A stretch of DNA of 51,775 bases from UBA4124 sp964577515 (GTDB lineage Bacteria; Patescibacteriota; Minisyncoccia; Phycocordibacterales; UBA9973): positions 1 to 51,775 of the forward strand of contig CAZNZN010000003.1 of NCBI GenBank assembly GCA_964577515.1. Reading direction: 5' to 3'. Every line of letters starts with the position of its first letter. The first letter of the stretch is position 1. A program made the position numbers and the translations under genes. Below the pieces are notes generated by a model, which worked only from the letters and a program-made list of their open reading frames with translations, had not been told where the DNA came from and searched no databases. Of this stretch, positions 6,737 to 14,977 are shown in pieces.

Positions 6737-7135
6737 ATGAAAAAAGGATACAAAGAGCAGATTGAAGAAAAAACAATAGCAAATGAAAATTTTCGCCACG
6801 TGCTCTACACAGGAGCACATATGCAGCTAGTACTCATGTCACTTCTTCCAGGAGAAGAAATAGGTGCGGAGGTACACACCGACAACGATCAGTTTTTCCG
6901 ATTTGAAAAAGGAGTAGGTACAGTGGTTATCAATGAAACGAGCTACGCTGTAGAAGATGGAGATGTTGTTATCGTTCCAGCGGGTGCCCAGCACAATGTT
7001 ATCAATACAGGACCTGATGCGCTCAAGCTTTACACTATCTATGCTCCTGCACATCACAAGGATGGTATTATTCGAGAAACAAAACACGATGCTGAAACCC
7101 AAGAGGCTGAGTTTGATGGTGTAACAACAGAGTAA
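6737..7135 (+). CDS. cupin-domain protein
   Basis: 132 aa, one cupin_2 barrel. Motif 1 GAEVHTDNDQFFRFEKG carries His and a possible Gln/Glu ligand; motif 2 is VVIVPAGAQHNVIN with the second His. Similar to mannose-6-phosphate-isomerase-like stand-alone cupins of unknown substrate. Six bases after DoxX and 4 before glycerate kinase, so it belongs to that operon; a sugar-acid binding or isomerase role is possible. Confidence 0.85.
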   Translation: MKKGYKEQIEEKTIANENFRHVLYTGAHMQLVLMSLLPGEEIGAEVHTDNDQFFRFEKGVGTVVINETSYAVEDGDVVIVPAGAQHNVINTGPDALKLYTIYAPAHHKDGIIRETKHDAETQEAEFDGVTTE

Positions 7136-7139
7136 GGAT

Positions 7140-8405
7140 ATGAGTGTTATTGAAAACAACGCTTCGCTTGCAACGACAGCGCTCCGTACAGATGCCCTTG
7201 CGTTAGTAGAAGCTGGACTTACCGCTATTAATACTGAACACCGCATCCAAGAAACTATCAGACTTTCAGATGGGGTGCTTACTGTCGGTGATCGTCACTA
7301 TACAGTGAGTGAGTATGATTCTATCCACGTCATAGGTTTTGGAAAAGCTTCTTCGAAAGCAGCACAAGCTATAGAGACAATACTTGGTGATGCACTTACT
7401 GGGGGGATAGTCCTTGATAAAACACCGCTTGTCTGTAAACGGGTTGTTGTGTACCAAGGGGCTCATCCGCAACCAACACAGCACAACGTGGAAGTTTCTG
7501 AAAAAATCGCAGCGCTTGCTCGTGGGCTTACTGAGCGAGACCTCGCTATAGTGATCGTCTCTGGTGGAGGGTCATCACTTCTTTGTTGGCCACTGTCAGA
7601 GTGTGACCAGGGGGCTCGCCTCTATGGTGCGTTTCTCCATGCGGGAGGAACAATCAATGAGCTCAATGTACTACGAAAACATCTCTCTGGTATAAAAGGA
7701 GGTGGGCTTGCGCAGCTTTTGTATCCTGCAACTGTGGTCGGGCTTGTTTTTTGTGATGTGCCAGGGGAACATTATGATGTCGTAGCATCGGGGCCCACGT
7801 ACTATGACGAAACAACTGTTGATGACGCAAAAACCTTACTCAAAAAATACAACATACAAGAATCATTTGATTTTGTCGAAACACCAAAAGATAAAAAATA
7901 TTTTGAACGCGTAGTAAATTTTCCGATTGTTTCAAATGTACACGCACTTGATGCAATGCAGAAAAAAGCTGAAGCTTTAGGATACACAGTGCATTCAATC
8001 GGTGCCGAGTGGTATGAAGCGCCGTCAGTACTTATCGATACAATGCTTGCAACAGTAACACCGCATAGTGTGGTGATTGGAGCTGGAGAGCCAAAAATGA
8101 CTGTCGAGGGCGCAGGAGGGCTTGGAGGAAGAAATGAATATACCAGTGCGCTTATGATAGAACATATTCCTGAGCAAGCCGTGTTTGTTTCTTATGCGTC
8201 AGACGGCATTGATAACTGTTCAATTGCAGCGGGTGGGTTGATTGATAGTGCAATACAAGAAAAAGCAAAGACACTTCCTAAACCACTTGCTACATATATT
8301 GAAACCTATCAGCACGACGATCTCTTGGAACAGCTTGATGCCCGTATTATTACGGGACCAACTGAAAGCAATGTATCAGATGTATTTTTATTGATAAAAG
8401 AATAA
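7140..8405 (+). CDS. glycerate kinase, MOFRL (GckA/GlxK type 2) family
   Basis: 421 aa, the usual length of the DUF4147 + MOFRL enzymes. HVIGFGKASSKAAQAIE (early), IVSGGGSSLLCWP (substrate/nucleotide loop), NVLRKHLSGIKGGGLA, then the C-terminal GAGGLGGRNEY and the MOFRL-like TGPTESNVSDVFLLI. This class usually phosphorylates D-glycerate to 2-phosphoglycerate, the substrate of the enolase encoded 2 bases downstream. A weak AAGGAT lies before the ATG. Confidence 0.9.
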   Translation: MSVIENNASLATTALRTDALALVEAGLTAINTEHRIQETIRLSDGVLTVGDRHYTVSEYDSIHVIGFGKASSKAAQAIETILGDALTGGIVLDKTPLVCKRVVVYQGAHPQPTQHNVEVSEKIAALARGLTERDLAIVIVSGGGSSLLCWPLSECDQGARLYGAFLHAGGTINELNVLRKHLSGIKGGGLAQLLYPATVVGLVFCDVPGEHYDVVASGPTYYDETTVDDAKTLLKKYNIQESFDFVETPKDKKYFERVVNFPIVSNVHALDAMQKKAEALGYTVHSIGAEWYEAPSVLIDTMLATVTPHSVVIGAGEPKMTVEGAGGLGGRNEYTSALMIEHIPEQAVFVSYASDGIDNCSIAAGGLIDSAIQEKAKTLPKPLATYIETYQHDDLLEQLDARIITGPTESNVSDVFLLIKE

Positions 8406-8407
8406 CC

Positions 8408-9625
8408 ATGAACACTATTACCGCTATTACTGCAGAAACTATCAACGATTCTCGGGGAACACCAACACTTCGCGTTACTGCAACCGCTGGGGAACTCAGT
8501 GTCACTTTTTCTGTCCCTTCTGGTGCGAGCACTGGTGCGCACGAGGCATATGAACTTCGTGATGCAGAGACAAAGAGTGTTACTCCGGCTATAACGCAAA
8601 TACATGAGACTATTGCACCTCATATTGTCGGAATGGATGCTACTGATCAGAAAGCCGTCGATGCCGCAATCCTTGCGCTTGCAACTGATCCTCAAAAGAA
8701 AAATCTTGGTGGCAATAGTACGCTGGGGGTTAGTGGGGCAGTGCTTCGCCTTGGGGCGTTGCTCTCAAATGTTCCGGTCTATCAGTATTTACGCATGCAA
8801 TATCCTGAGGTTCCTGCTGGTGAGCGCACATATCCTTTGTGTTATTTCAATCTTATTAACGGAGGGAAGCATGCACATTCAGCGCTTGCTGTGCAGGAAT
8901 ACCACGTTGTTCCTGATTGCGGGTCTGTCAGTGCAAACCTTACTTGTGCAAAGGCGGTATATGCCGCACTTGGCACTATCATCACTTCTACATACCCAGA
9001 AACACCACTGGGTGATGAAGGTGGATATGCGCTCAATGTACCTTCACTTGGTATTCCTTTAGCATTATTACAGAGAGCTGTCACGGTTGCTGGATATGAA
9101 GGGAAAGTGCGGTATGCCCTTGATGTTGCGGCGTCATCTTTTGTTTCTGAGCAGGGGTACTTTTATGAAGAGGGGGTGCATGCTACTGCTGAACTACTCG
9201 CATGGTATGAACATATTACAAAAGAATTTCCTTTTGTTTCCATTGAAGATCCATTTTCTGAAGAATCATTTGCTGATTTTGCAATGATGCGAACAATGCT
9301 TCCTACAGTTAAGATTATTGGAGATGATCTTACTGTTACCAATAAAGAACTTCTCGAAAAAGCATATAGCGCAGGAGCTATTGATGGGCTTATCATCAAA
9401 CCAAATCAAATAGGAACTATCACAGAAACAGTTGCAACTATTGAGGCTGCGCATACTCGGGGTCTTGCTTGTATTGTGAGCCATCGTAGCGGGGAAACGA
9501 CAGATGATACTATCGCCGATATTGCGGTAGCATTTCACTGCTTTGGACTTAAGGCGGGGGCTCCCGGACCAATAGAGCGACTGGTGAAATATGATCGACT
9601 TGTCAGTATTACTAATGAACAATAA
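8408..9625 (+). CDS. eno: enolase (phosphopyruvate hydratase)
   Basis: 405 aa, shorter than the common 420-435. All catalytic features are visible: mobile loop SGASTG (38-43), GGKHA (152-156), DEGG with Glu204, metal ligands Asp239, Glu280 (SIEDPF) and Asp307 (GDDLTV), the base Lys331 (IKPNQIGTITE), SHRSGET (358-364) and Lys382. The usual KTGAP-S/C-RSER end reads KAGAPGPIER, a mild divergence next to the active-site lysine. Catalyses 2-phosphoglycerate to PEP. Tight operon with glycerate kinase. Confidence 0.95.
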   Translation: MNTITAITAETINDSRGTPTLRVTATAGELSVTFSVPSGASTGAHEAYELRDAETKSVTPAITQIHETIAPHIVGMDATDQKAVDAAILALATDPQKKNLGGNSTLGVSGAVLRLGALLSNVPVYQYLRMQYPEVPAGERTYPLCYFNLINGGKHAHSALAVQEYHVVPDCGSVSANLTCAKAVYAALGTIITSTYPETPLGDEGGYALNVPSLGIPLALLQRAVTVAGYEGKVRYALDVAASSFVSEQGYFYEEGVHATAELLAWYEHITKEFPFVSIEDPFSEESFADFAMMRTMLPTVKIIGDDLTVTNKELLEKAYSAGAIDGLIIKPNQIGTITETVATIEAAHTRGLACIVSHRSGETTDDTIADIAVAFHCFGLKAGAPGPIERLVKYDRLVSITNEQ

Positions 9626-9631
9626 CGTTTT

Positions 9632-10597
9632 ATGCAACAACATATCTTTATCACACGTCCTATACCAGAAAGTGCTATTGCCGCGCTTCGTACACAAGGG
9701 CATACAGTCACTGTACGGACAAAGAAAACAGCACCTTCTGCAAAAGAGCTCCGCAAGCTTTTGTCGCAAGCACCATATACAGTACTTGTTTCTTTTCTCA
9801 CTGACACTGTAGATGCAGCGCTTTTCTCTGTCGCACCGTCATTGAAACTCGTTGCCAACTACGCAGTAGGGTTTAACAACATTGCTCTTGAAGAAGCAAA
9901 AAAAAGAGGGATCGCTGTTACTAACACACAAGGCACTTCCGGAAACGCTGTTGCCGAAACAACGATTGCCCTTATGATGGCGTTGACCACGCGACTTGTT
10001 GAAGGAGATCGCTTTGTTCGGGCAAAAAAGTTTAAAGGGTGGGATCCATATCTTTTTCTCGGAACAGATCTTGCAAGAAAAACAATAGGACTGATAGGAG
10101 CAGGTGAGATCGGATCTATTGTTGCAAAAAGAATGTTGCAAGGGTTTGAATGTCCAGTGATTTATTACGATGTTCGCCGTAACGAGACACTTGATGCACT
10201 CGGTGCTGTCTATATGACCAAGGAAGAAGTGCTTCAAAAAGCAGACATTGTATCGCTCCATGTACCACTGCTTCCAGAGACAACACATTTGATAAACGAA
10301 ACCACACTTGGGCTTATGAAAAAAGAAGCGCTCTTGATCAATACTGCACGTGGACCAGTTGTTGATGAAAAAGCACTTATCGCGGCGCTTCAGACTGGCC
10401 GTATTACAGGGGCGGGTATTGATGTGTATGAATTTGAGCCAAAGGTGAGTAGGGAGCTTCGAAAACTTGAAAATATTGTCTTGACGCCACATATCGCTTC
10501 AGCACGTATCTCTGTCCGTGAAGCCATGGGACAGAAGATAGTAGAAAACATCACTGCCTTTTCAGAAGGAGGATCTTTTAAAAACCTCGCAGTGTAA
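9632..10597 (+). CDS. D-2-hydroxyacid dehydrogenase (glyoxylate/hydroxypyruvate reductase type)
   Basis: 321 aa. Rossmann motif GLIGAGEIG (153-161); Asp180 after the second strand with nearby Arg residues could allow either NADH or NADPH. The catalytic triad is Arg240 (NTARGPVVD), Glu269 and His287 (LTPHIAS), and the NYAVGFNNI segment is typical of glyoxylate/hydroxypyruvate reductases. It likely interconverts hydroxypyruvate and D-glycerate, feeding the kinase and enolase just upstream (6-base gap). D-lactate or phosphoglycerate specificity cannot be excluded. Confidence 0.9.
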   Translation: MQQHIFITRPIPESAIAALRTQGHTVTVRTKKTAPSAKELRKLLSQAPYTVLVSFLTDTVDAALFSVAPSLKLVANYAVGFNNIALEEAKKRGIAVTNTQGTSGNAVAETTIALMMALTTRLVEGDRFVRAKKFKGWDPYLFLGTDLARKTIGLIGAGEIGSIVAKRMLQGFECPVIYYDVRRNETLDALGAVYMTKEEVLQKADIVSLHVPLLPETTHLINETTLGLMKKEALLINTARGPVVDEKALIAALQTGRITGAGIDVYEFEPKVSRELRKLENIVLTPHIASARISVREAMGQKIVENITAFSEGGSFKNLAV

Positions 10598-10600
10598 GTA

Positions 10601-10628
10601 TTGTAAAAAAGTATTTTTGTAGTATAAT
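10601..10628 (+). promoter_or_regulatory. sigma70 promoter for 10678
   Basis: TTGTAA, 16-base spacer, TATAAT (10623-10628). It gives a leader of about 43 bases, one of the few in the window. Confidence 0.8.
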
Positions 10629-10677
10629 ACTTTGTGTATACGGGAATAGTTGCCGGATGCACAAAAGGAGTTACACC

Positions 10678-11040
10678 ATGCAGTTAGCGACTATTATCCT
10701 CGGCATTCTCAAAACCCGACGTGGCAAGGTCCATCGTCAAGAACTTGTGCGCCTTGTTCGCTATCATTTTGAACGGCGCGGTATGAAAGGAATCCCAGGC
10801 TTCGAAGAGATCAATCATTCTATTGATCTACTTGTTGATGATGGGCACATCATCAAGACGCATAATGGCGCTTGGGATGAGTTTCAGCTTTCTACTAAAG
10901 GGTACGCACGACTTAAAGCATGGCATGCCACAAAGAAAGTACTCTTTGTAATTAGTAATGATTTTGCAAAGTTGCTTTCTATTGTTGCAACAGTGCTTTC
11001 TATTCTGGCAACATATCTTAGTATCAAGGCCCGATATTAA
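10678..11040 (+). CDS. winged-helix-like protein with C-terminal membrane helix
   Basis: 120 aa. The first 85 residues look like a winged-helix domain (LGILKTRRGKVHRQELVRL, then DDGHIIKTHNGAWDEFQLSTKGYARL, a wing followed by a helix). The last 30 residues form one hydrophobic helix (LLSIVATVLSILATYLSI). The ATG at 10678 has the only textbook Shine-Dalgarno seen here, AAAGGAG with a 7-base gap; an upstream ATG at 10657 lacks one. A membrane-tethered regulator is plausible, as inference. Confidence 0.8.
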   Translation: MQLATIILGILKTRRGKVHRQELVRLVRYHFERRGMKGIPGFEEINHSIDLLVDDGHIIKTHNGAWDEFQLSTKGYARLKAWHATKKVLFVISNDFAKLLSIVATVLSILATYLSIKARY

Positions 11041-11041
11041 G

Positions 11042-11070
11042 TTGACTTTTTTCGTTTTTTGTTCTATAAA
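11042..11070 (+). promoter_or_regulatory. canonical sigma70 promoter for 11109
   Basis: TTGACT (11042-11047), 17-base spacer, TATAAA (11065-11070). Confidence 0.8.
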
Positions 11071-11108
11071 ATAGCAAAACTATTTTTTTGAATCTTAAAA
11101 TTAGAAGA

Positions 11109-11744
11109 ATGAAAAAGACGAAAAAAGACGCTTTTTTCTATAACATGATCAAGGATCATGTTATAGCTGAAGGAATGTGGGAGGCAACTCCTGAAACTGT
11201 TGAAAAGATATGGACAGTGCTCGGGTTAGTCCCTCCTGAGGCAGACCGCATGGTTGATGTAAAAGACAGGGTTTCATTTGTATGTGAGGTAAACGGCTAC
11301 GCCGTGTGGCTCCACACAAAGTTCAACCGGAAGACAAAGAAGAACAGCCCGTACGGTTGTGTATCGATTGTCATCAGCAAGCTTGCAAACGGTGGGCAGG
11401 ACAGGATTCTTTACCGGAGTTTTTACACAAGAAAAACAGGCACATGGGTCAAAAAGGTTCAGGACTACCTATCATTTATCCTGGATCAAATGAAAAACCA
11501 TTGGCCTGTAACTGCTGGTGGAAACTGGGCGCACCTGAAGGAGTTTGAATACGACACCTTTTGGTGGATTGACGCTGAAGGAACGAGAATTGATGACTTC
11601 TTTTCAGAAGAAAAAACAGCACCCTATGGTGCAGTCCTCAAAGGAGAGCGAAGACGCTATACGTACCATACGTTTTGGCGTGAAAAACTCGGCATTAAAG
11701 AACATCGTCGTAACATTCGTAAACAGTACCAAAGAAAAAAATAA
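11109..11744 (+). CDS. hypothetical 211-aa basic protein
   Basis: Soluble, rich in Lys, Trp and Tyr, with a strongly basic C-terminus (EHRRNIRKQYQRKK). A monocistronic unit with a canonical promoter and a terminator. An upstream TTG at 11088 keeps the frame open, but the ATG at 11109 with GAAGA before it is preferred. No known domain recognised. The 100-residue core with alternating aromatic strands (VSFVCEVNGYAVWLHTKF) could be a beta-rich nucleic-acid-binding fold, which is only a guess. Confidence 0.75.
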   Translation: MKKTKKDAFFYNMIKDHVIAEGMWEATPETVEKIWTVLGLVPPEADRMVDVKDRVSFVCEVNGYAVWLHTKFNRKTKKNSPYGCVSIVISKLANGGQDRILYRSFYTRKTGTWVKKVQDYLSFILDQMKNHWPVTAGGNWAHLKEFEYDTFWWIDAEGTRIDDFFSEEKTAPYGAVLKGERRRYTYHTFWREKLGIKEHRRNIRKQYQRKK

Positions 11745-11753
11745 ACCAGTACG

Positions 11754-11784
11754 AATCCCTCGCAATTATCGCGGGGATTTTTTT
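11754..11784 (+). terminator. intrinsic terminator after 11744
   Basis: AATCCC-t-CGC, 7-base loop, GCG-GGGATT followed by T8; one bulged T. Confidence 0.85.
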
Positions 11785-11788
11785 GTTT

Positions 11789-11794
11789 TATACT
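11789..11794 (+). promoter_or_regulatory. -10 box, leaderless-type, for 11801
   Basis: TATACT overlapping the terminator T run, 6 bases before the ATG at 11801, so the first transcribed base is predicted to be the A of ATG. Confidence 0.75.
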
Positions 11795-11800
11795 ATACGT

Positions 11801-12151
11801 ATGATTTTCAAAATGCTGGAAGTAAAAAATGATATTCGTGATGCCCGTAATGATCCGTCAGGGTTTGTGGCAGGGAAGTTGGTCGATGGTATTCGTGGGA
11901 TCTTTCTCTTTTGGAAAATAGTGCTCATACTCCCTTTGATCCCATTTGCTATTTTCGGCTTTACAGGACAATGGGGAGGGCCGTTTGTTTGGGTACGAGT
12001 AGTAACCTTTATCTGGCTCGGTATAGTGATAGTTGCCTTCATGGTAATGCGTGTCGTGACGCGGTTCATGCGTCGTAAAACACGCAAGGTAGCTGATGCG
12101 GTTGTCTCTTCAATAAGAGACAGTGTTACAAAAGAAGAGGAACATGAGTAA
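11801..12151 (+). CDS. small two-helix membrane protein
   Basis: 116 aa. Charged N-terminal 30 residues, two hydrophobic helices (about 37-55 and 65-85), then a basic segment (RFMRRKTRKVADAVVSSI) and an acidic tail. No family recognised. The next gene starts inside its last 8 bases, so translation is probably coupled. First gene of a small operon with the TfoX-N and AlkD-like genes. Confidence 0.75.
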   Translation: MIFKMLEVKNDIRDARNDPSGFVAGKLVDGIRGIFLFWKIVLILPLIPFAIFGFTGQWGGPFVWVRVVTFIWLGIVIVAFMVMRVVTRFMRRKTRKVADAVVSSIRDSVTKEEEHE

Positions 12152-12512
12152 TACTTCTTATAAAGACTATATTGCCTATGATGTTTTAGGACATATCCCT
12201 GATATTACTACTCGTGCAATGTTCGGTGGCTGGGGCATATATAAAGCAGGAACAATAGTGGGGATTATTGTTGATGGAGAACTTTTTTTGAAATCAAACC
12301 AAAATCAGAAAACACTTCTTGAACAGCAAGGATGCTATCCTTTTATTTATGAATCAAAAGGGAAAAAAGTAACAATGCTCTACATGAGTGTCCCTGAAGA
12401 GGTACTCGAAAATCCTGGTGCTATTGAATCAAGAGTCAATGCATCATATGCTATTAGTCAAGATGCAACAAAACACTATGACCGCAAAAGAAGTACAAAA
12501 GGCACTTCGTAA
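12144..12512 (+). CDS. TfoX N-terminal domain protein
   Basis: 122 aa. DITTRAMFGGWGIYKAGTIVGIIVDGELFLK is the TfoX_N pattern (given here as one segment at residues about 20-50: MFGGWG then a GI-x2-DG-x-LFLK strand). Stand-alone TfoX_N proteins are widespread and mostly uncharacterised; full TfoX controls competence in gamma-proteobacteria. ATG overlaps the previous stop by 8 bases and is preceded by AGAGG. Confidence 0.8.
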   Translation: MSNTSYKDYIAYDVLGHIPDITTRAMFGGWGIYKAGTIVGIIVDGELFLKSNQNQKTLLEQQGCYPFIYESKGKKVTMLYMSVPEEVLENPGAIESRVNASYAISQDATKHYDRKRSTKGTS

Positions 12513-13182
12513 GGTTGCAACAAAAGAACGCGCAAAAGTAAATGCGTGGTTTTTCAAGACAGGAAAGGGGCAGTACGGTGAAGGGGATGTTTTTATCGGA
12601 GTCACCGTCCCTGAATGTCGTCGAGTGGCACGTCTTTTTCGTACGCTCCCTCTTAAAGAAATAGCGTTACTTCTTAAGTCTTCTGTGCATGAAGATCGTC
12701 TAACTGCGCTTCTTATTCTTGTGAGGCGGTATGAACACGCTGCTGTTTTAGAAAAACAAAGGATATATACATTTTATTTACGTTATCGAAAGTATGTAAA
12801 CAACTGGGACCTTGTCGATACCAGTGCGTCCTATATTGTAGGAAAACACCTTTCCACTTTTGGTACCGATAGGGCAACCCTTTACGCACTTGTTAAATCA
12901 AAGCGTTTGTGGGATAGACGTATTGCAATTATCGCCACGCACTATTTTATACGACAAGGAGACTTCAAGGATACATTCGCACTTTCTGAATTATTGTCTA
13001 AGGATACAGAAGACTTATTGCATAAAGCGGTGGGGTGGATGCTTCGAGAGGTAGGAAAAAAAGATGAAAAAGCCCTCCGAGCATTCTTGTCACTACACAA
13101 AAAAGTACTTCCTCGAACGACACTTCGGTATGCTATCGAGCGTCTTTCTGTAGCACAGAGACGTTTTTATATGAAAAAGTAG
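12478..13182 (+). CDS. DNA alkylation repair protein (AlkD-like HEAT repeats)
   Basis: 234 aa, all helical. The stretch WFFKTGKGQYGEGD, then VNNWDLVDTSASYI and the later LLHKAVGWMLREVGKKD match the AlkD/DUF1061 family, which removes bulky or positively charged alkylated bases from DNA using HEAT-like repeats. The WDLVD Asp is the conserved catalytic-site Asp in the family. Start taken as ATG 12478 (MTAKEVQKAL); ATG 12463 is also possible. It overlaps the TfoX-N gene by 35 bases. Confidence 0.85.
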   Translation: MTAKEVQKALRKVATKERAKVNAWFFKTGKGQYGEGDVFIGVTVPECRRVARLFRTLPLKEIALLLKSSVHEDRLTALLILVRRYEHAAVLEKQRIYTFYLRYRKYVNNWDLVDTSASYIVGKHLSTFGTDRATLYALVKSKRLWDRRIAIIATHYFIRQGDFKDTFALSELLSKDTEDLLHKAVGWMLREVGKKDEKALRAFLSLHKKVLPRTTLRYAIERLSVAQRRFYMKK

Positions 13183-13188
13183 TATACT
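13183..13188 (+). promoter_or_regulatory. -10 box, leaderless-type, for 13197
   Basis: TATACT immediately after the AlkD-like stop, 8 bases before ATG. Confidence 0.7.
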
Positions 13189-13196
13189 GTCCCTAT

Positions 13197-13613
13197 ATGG
13201 GATGGATACTACTTTCAGTGCTTTCAGCGTTTTTCGCTAGTCTTGTTGCGCTCCTTGGGAAGCTTGGCTTGAAATCTGTTGATCCGACACTTGCGACAAC
13301 AGTGCGTGCACTTGTTATGGCAGGGTTTTTTGTTGTTGTGTCTCTTGTTCTTGGAAAATTTAACAATATAGAACAAATACAAGGGAAACCGCTCTTGCTC
13401 ATTTTAGGAGCTGGTATCGCAGGGGCATTGTCGTGGCTTTGCTACTTCTTGGCACTTCGTAGTGGTCCGACAACTGCAGTTGCAGCGATTGATCGAGGGA
13501 GTATCGTCTTTGTTTTGTTGTTGTCACTTATTTTCCTTGGTGAAGCACTGACATGGAAAAGCATCGTTGGAGCACTTCTGGTCGTTATTGGAACACTCTT
13601 TTTTGTTTTGTAG
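13197..13613 (+). CDS. EamA-family (DMT) half-size transporter
   Basis: 138 aa, five helices: one EamA unit rather than the usual two. Helix 1 with SVLSAFFASLVALLGKLGLK, TTVRALVMAG, then ALSWLCYFLALRSGPTTAVA and the ending FLGEALTWKSIVGALLVVIG are typical. Such half-size proteins are thought to dimerise and export small metabolites. Four bases upstream of the CPBP protease. Confidence 0.85.
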   Translation: MGWILLSVLSAFFASLVALLGKLGLKSVDPTLATTVRALVMAGFFVVVSLVLGKFNNIEQIQGKPLLLILGAGIAGALSWLCYFLALRSGPTTAVAAIDRGSIVFVLLLSLIFLGEALTWKSIVGALLVVIGTLFFVL

Positions 13614-13616
13614 TCT

Positions 13617-14228
13617 ATGCGGCAAGATAAAGAACTTATCTTATATCAAATATTTTTTATTTTTATCTTGCCGATAGCGCTTTTGATATTTGGGGTTATT
13701 CCTGTTACATGGAGAATGGTGGTCCTCTGTGTCGCCATGCTCTTTATGTACGGTGTTATTCAGAATGAAAAAATATCTGACGCAGAGATGGGGCTCGGGG
13801 CAAAAAGCTTTCAAAGGTCAATTATCCCGTATATCTTGTTTACTATCCTTGGAGCAGTATTTCTTATACGTCTTTCGGGGCATTTAGGAATTCGCCCAAG
13901 TATTATTTGGTACGAATCATCGCATTTACTGTTTTTGTTTCTCCCGGTGTCTCTTTTGCAAGAAATAGCCTACCGAGGGTTTCTTTTTCATAAATTGCGA
14001 CAACTCTCTTCAAAGTGGTGGGTTGTTGTCGGAGCAAACGTTGTTTTGTTTACGATACTTCATGCTATCTATCCTATGCCTGACATTATGCTTCCTGTTG
14101 CTTTTGTCTCAGGTATTGGGTTTGCGCTTATGTATCGATTCTTCCCGAACCTGCTTCTTATTTCTGGCGCCCATGCGATACTGAACTTTATTGCTATATT
14201 GTACGGATTCTTTTTCTTTCATGAGTAG
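13617..14228 (+). CDS. CPBP-family intramembrane protease-like protein, altered motif 1
   Basis: 203 aa, multi-pass. Motif 2 F145-x3-H149 (FTILH) and motif 3 H186-x3-N190 (HAILN) of the CPBP/Abi family are intact. Motif 1, normally EExxxR, reads Q115-E116-I-A-Y-R120: the first Glu, usually the catalytic one, is Gln. It may therefore use the remaining Glu or be inactive. Family members process CAAX proteins or act in bacteriocin immunity and signalling. Confidence 0.85.
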   Translation: MRQDKELILYQIFFIFILPIALLIFGVIPVTWRMVVLCVAMLFMYGVIQNEKISDAEMGLGAKSFQRSIIPYILFTILGAVFLIRLSGHLGIRPSIIWYESSHLLFLFLPVSLLQEIAYRGFLFHKLRQLSSKWWVVVGANVVLFTILHAIYPMPDIMLPVAFVSGIGFALMYRFFPNLLLISGAHAILNFIAILYGFFFFHE

Positions 14229-14231
14229 GTG

Positions 14232-14237
14232 TATACT
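14232..14237 (+). promoter_or_regulatory. -10 box, leaderless-type, for 14246
   Basis: TATACT, 8 bases before the ATG; it begins 3 bases after the previous stop. Confidence 0.7.
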
Positions 14238-14245
14238 ACTTACAT

Positions 14246-14971
14246 ATGGAACAAAAACAGCACCCTCTTGTTATTTTAGGATTTTTATTAGGAGTTAGTT
14301 TAATCCTTGCTGCACTTATTGGTGCAGGAACAGTTTTCCGTCTTCGTTCACTCAACGACGTTGTTGCGGTGACAGGTTCGGCAAAAATGGAAGTAACTGC
14401 GGATCAAGGGAAATGGGTCAGCCAGATCAGCCGCACTGTTCGACAGAGCAACCTTAAGTCAGGGTATGAGCAAATGTCCCGCGATCTTGTTTTGGTACAA
14501 GAGTTTCTTAAATCAAATGCCATCGAGTCATCTCAGGTTGCTGTTGCGCCGGTGTTTATGATGGAGGTGTACAACCAAAACGTAGAAGCAGAGAAGCAAT
14601 ACACACTTACACAAACTATCGAAGTTCAATCTACTGATGTGCAAAAACTTCAAAATCTTTCACAGAGAGCAGGGGAGCTTGTCAGTAAGGGTATTATTTA
14701 CTCAACGACCTCTCTAGAATTTTATTACTCAAAACTTCCTGAATCTCGAGTAGCACTACTTTCACAGGCTATCGATGATGCAAAAGCTCGTGCAGGAGAG
14801 CTCGCAAAGAATTCAGGGAAAAGAGTCGGCAGCTTGAAATCTGCAACAAGTGGTGTTGTTCAGGTGCAATCTCGCAACTCAACAGATGTTTCAGATTATG
14901 GGAGTTATGATACTTCAAAAATAGAGAAACAAATTACTGTTACCGTTAAGGCAACATTTACGTTAAAATAA
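14246..14971 (+). CDS. SIMPL-domain (DUF541) periplasmic-type protein
   Basis: 241 aa. An N-terminal anchor helix (10-32) is followed by a SIMPL domain: VVAVTGSAKMEVTADQGKW at the first strand, the helix with YEQMSRDLVLVQEFLKS, SSQVAVAPVFMME, and the closing DAKARAGELAKNSGKRVGSL and strand KQITVTVKATF. SIMPL/DUF541 proteins form ring-like oligomers outside the cytoplasm; roles unclear. Seven bases before the next exported protein. Confidence 0.85.
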   Translation: MEQKQHPLVILGFLLGVSLILAALIGAGTVFRLRSLNDVVAVTGSAKMEVTADQGKWVSQISRTVRQSNLKSGYEQMSRDLVLVQEFLKSNAIESSQVAVAPVFMMEVYNQNVEAEKQYTLTQTIEVQSTDVQKLQNLSQRAGELVSKGIIYSTTSLEFYYSKLPESRVALLSQAIDDAKARAGELAKNSGKRVGSLKSATSGVVQVQSRNSTDVSDYGSYDTSKIEKQITVTVKATFTLK

Positions 14972-14977
14972 TTTTAC

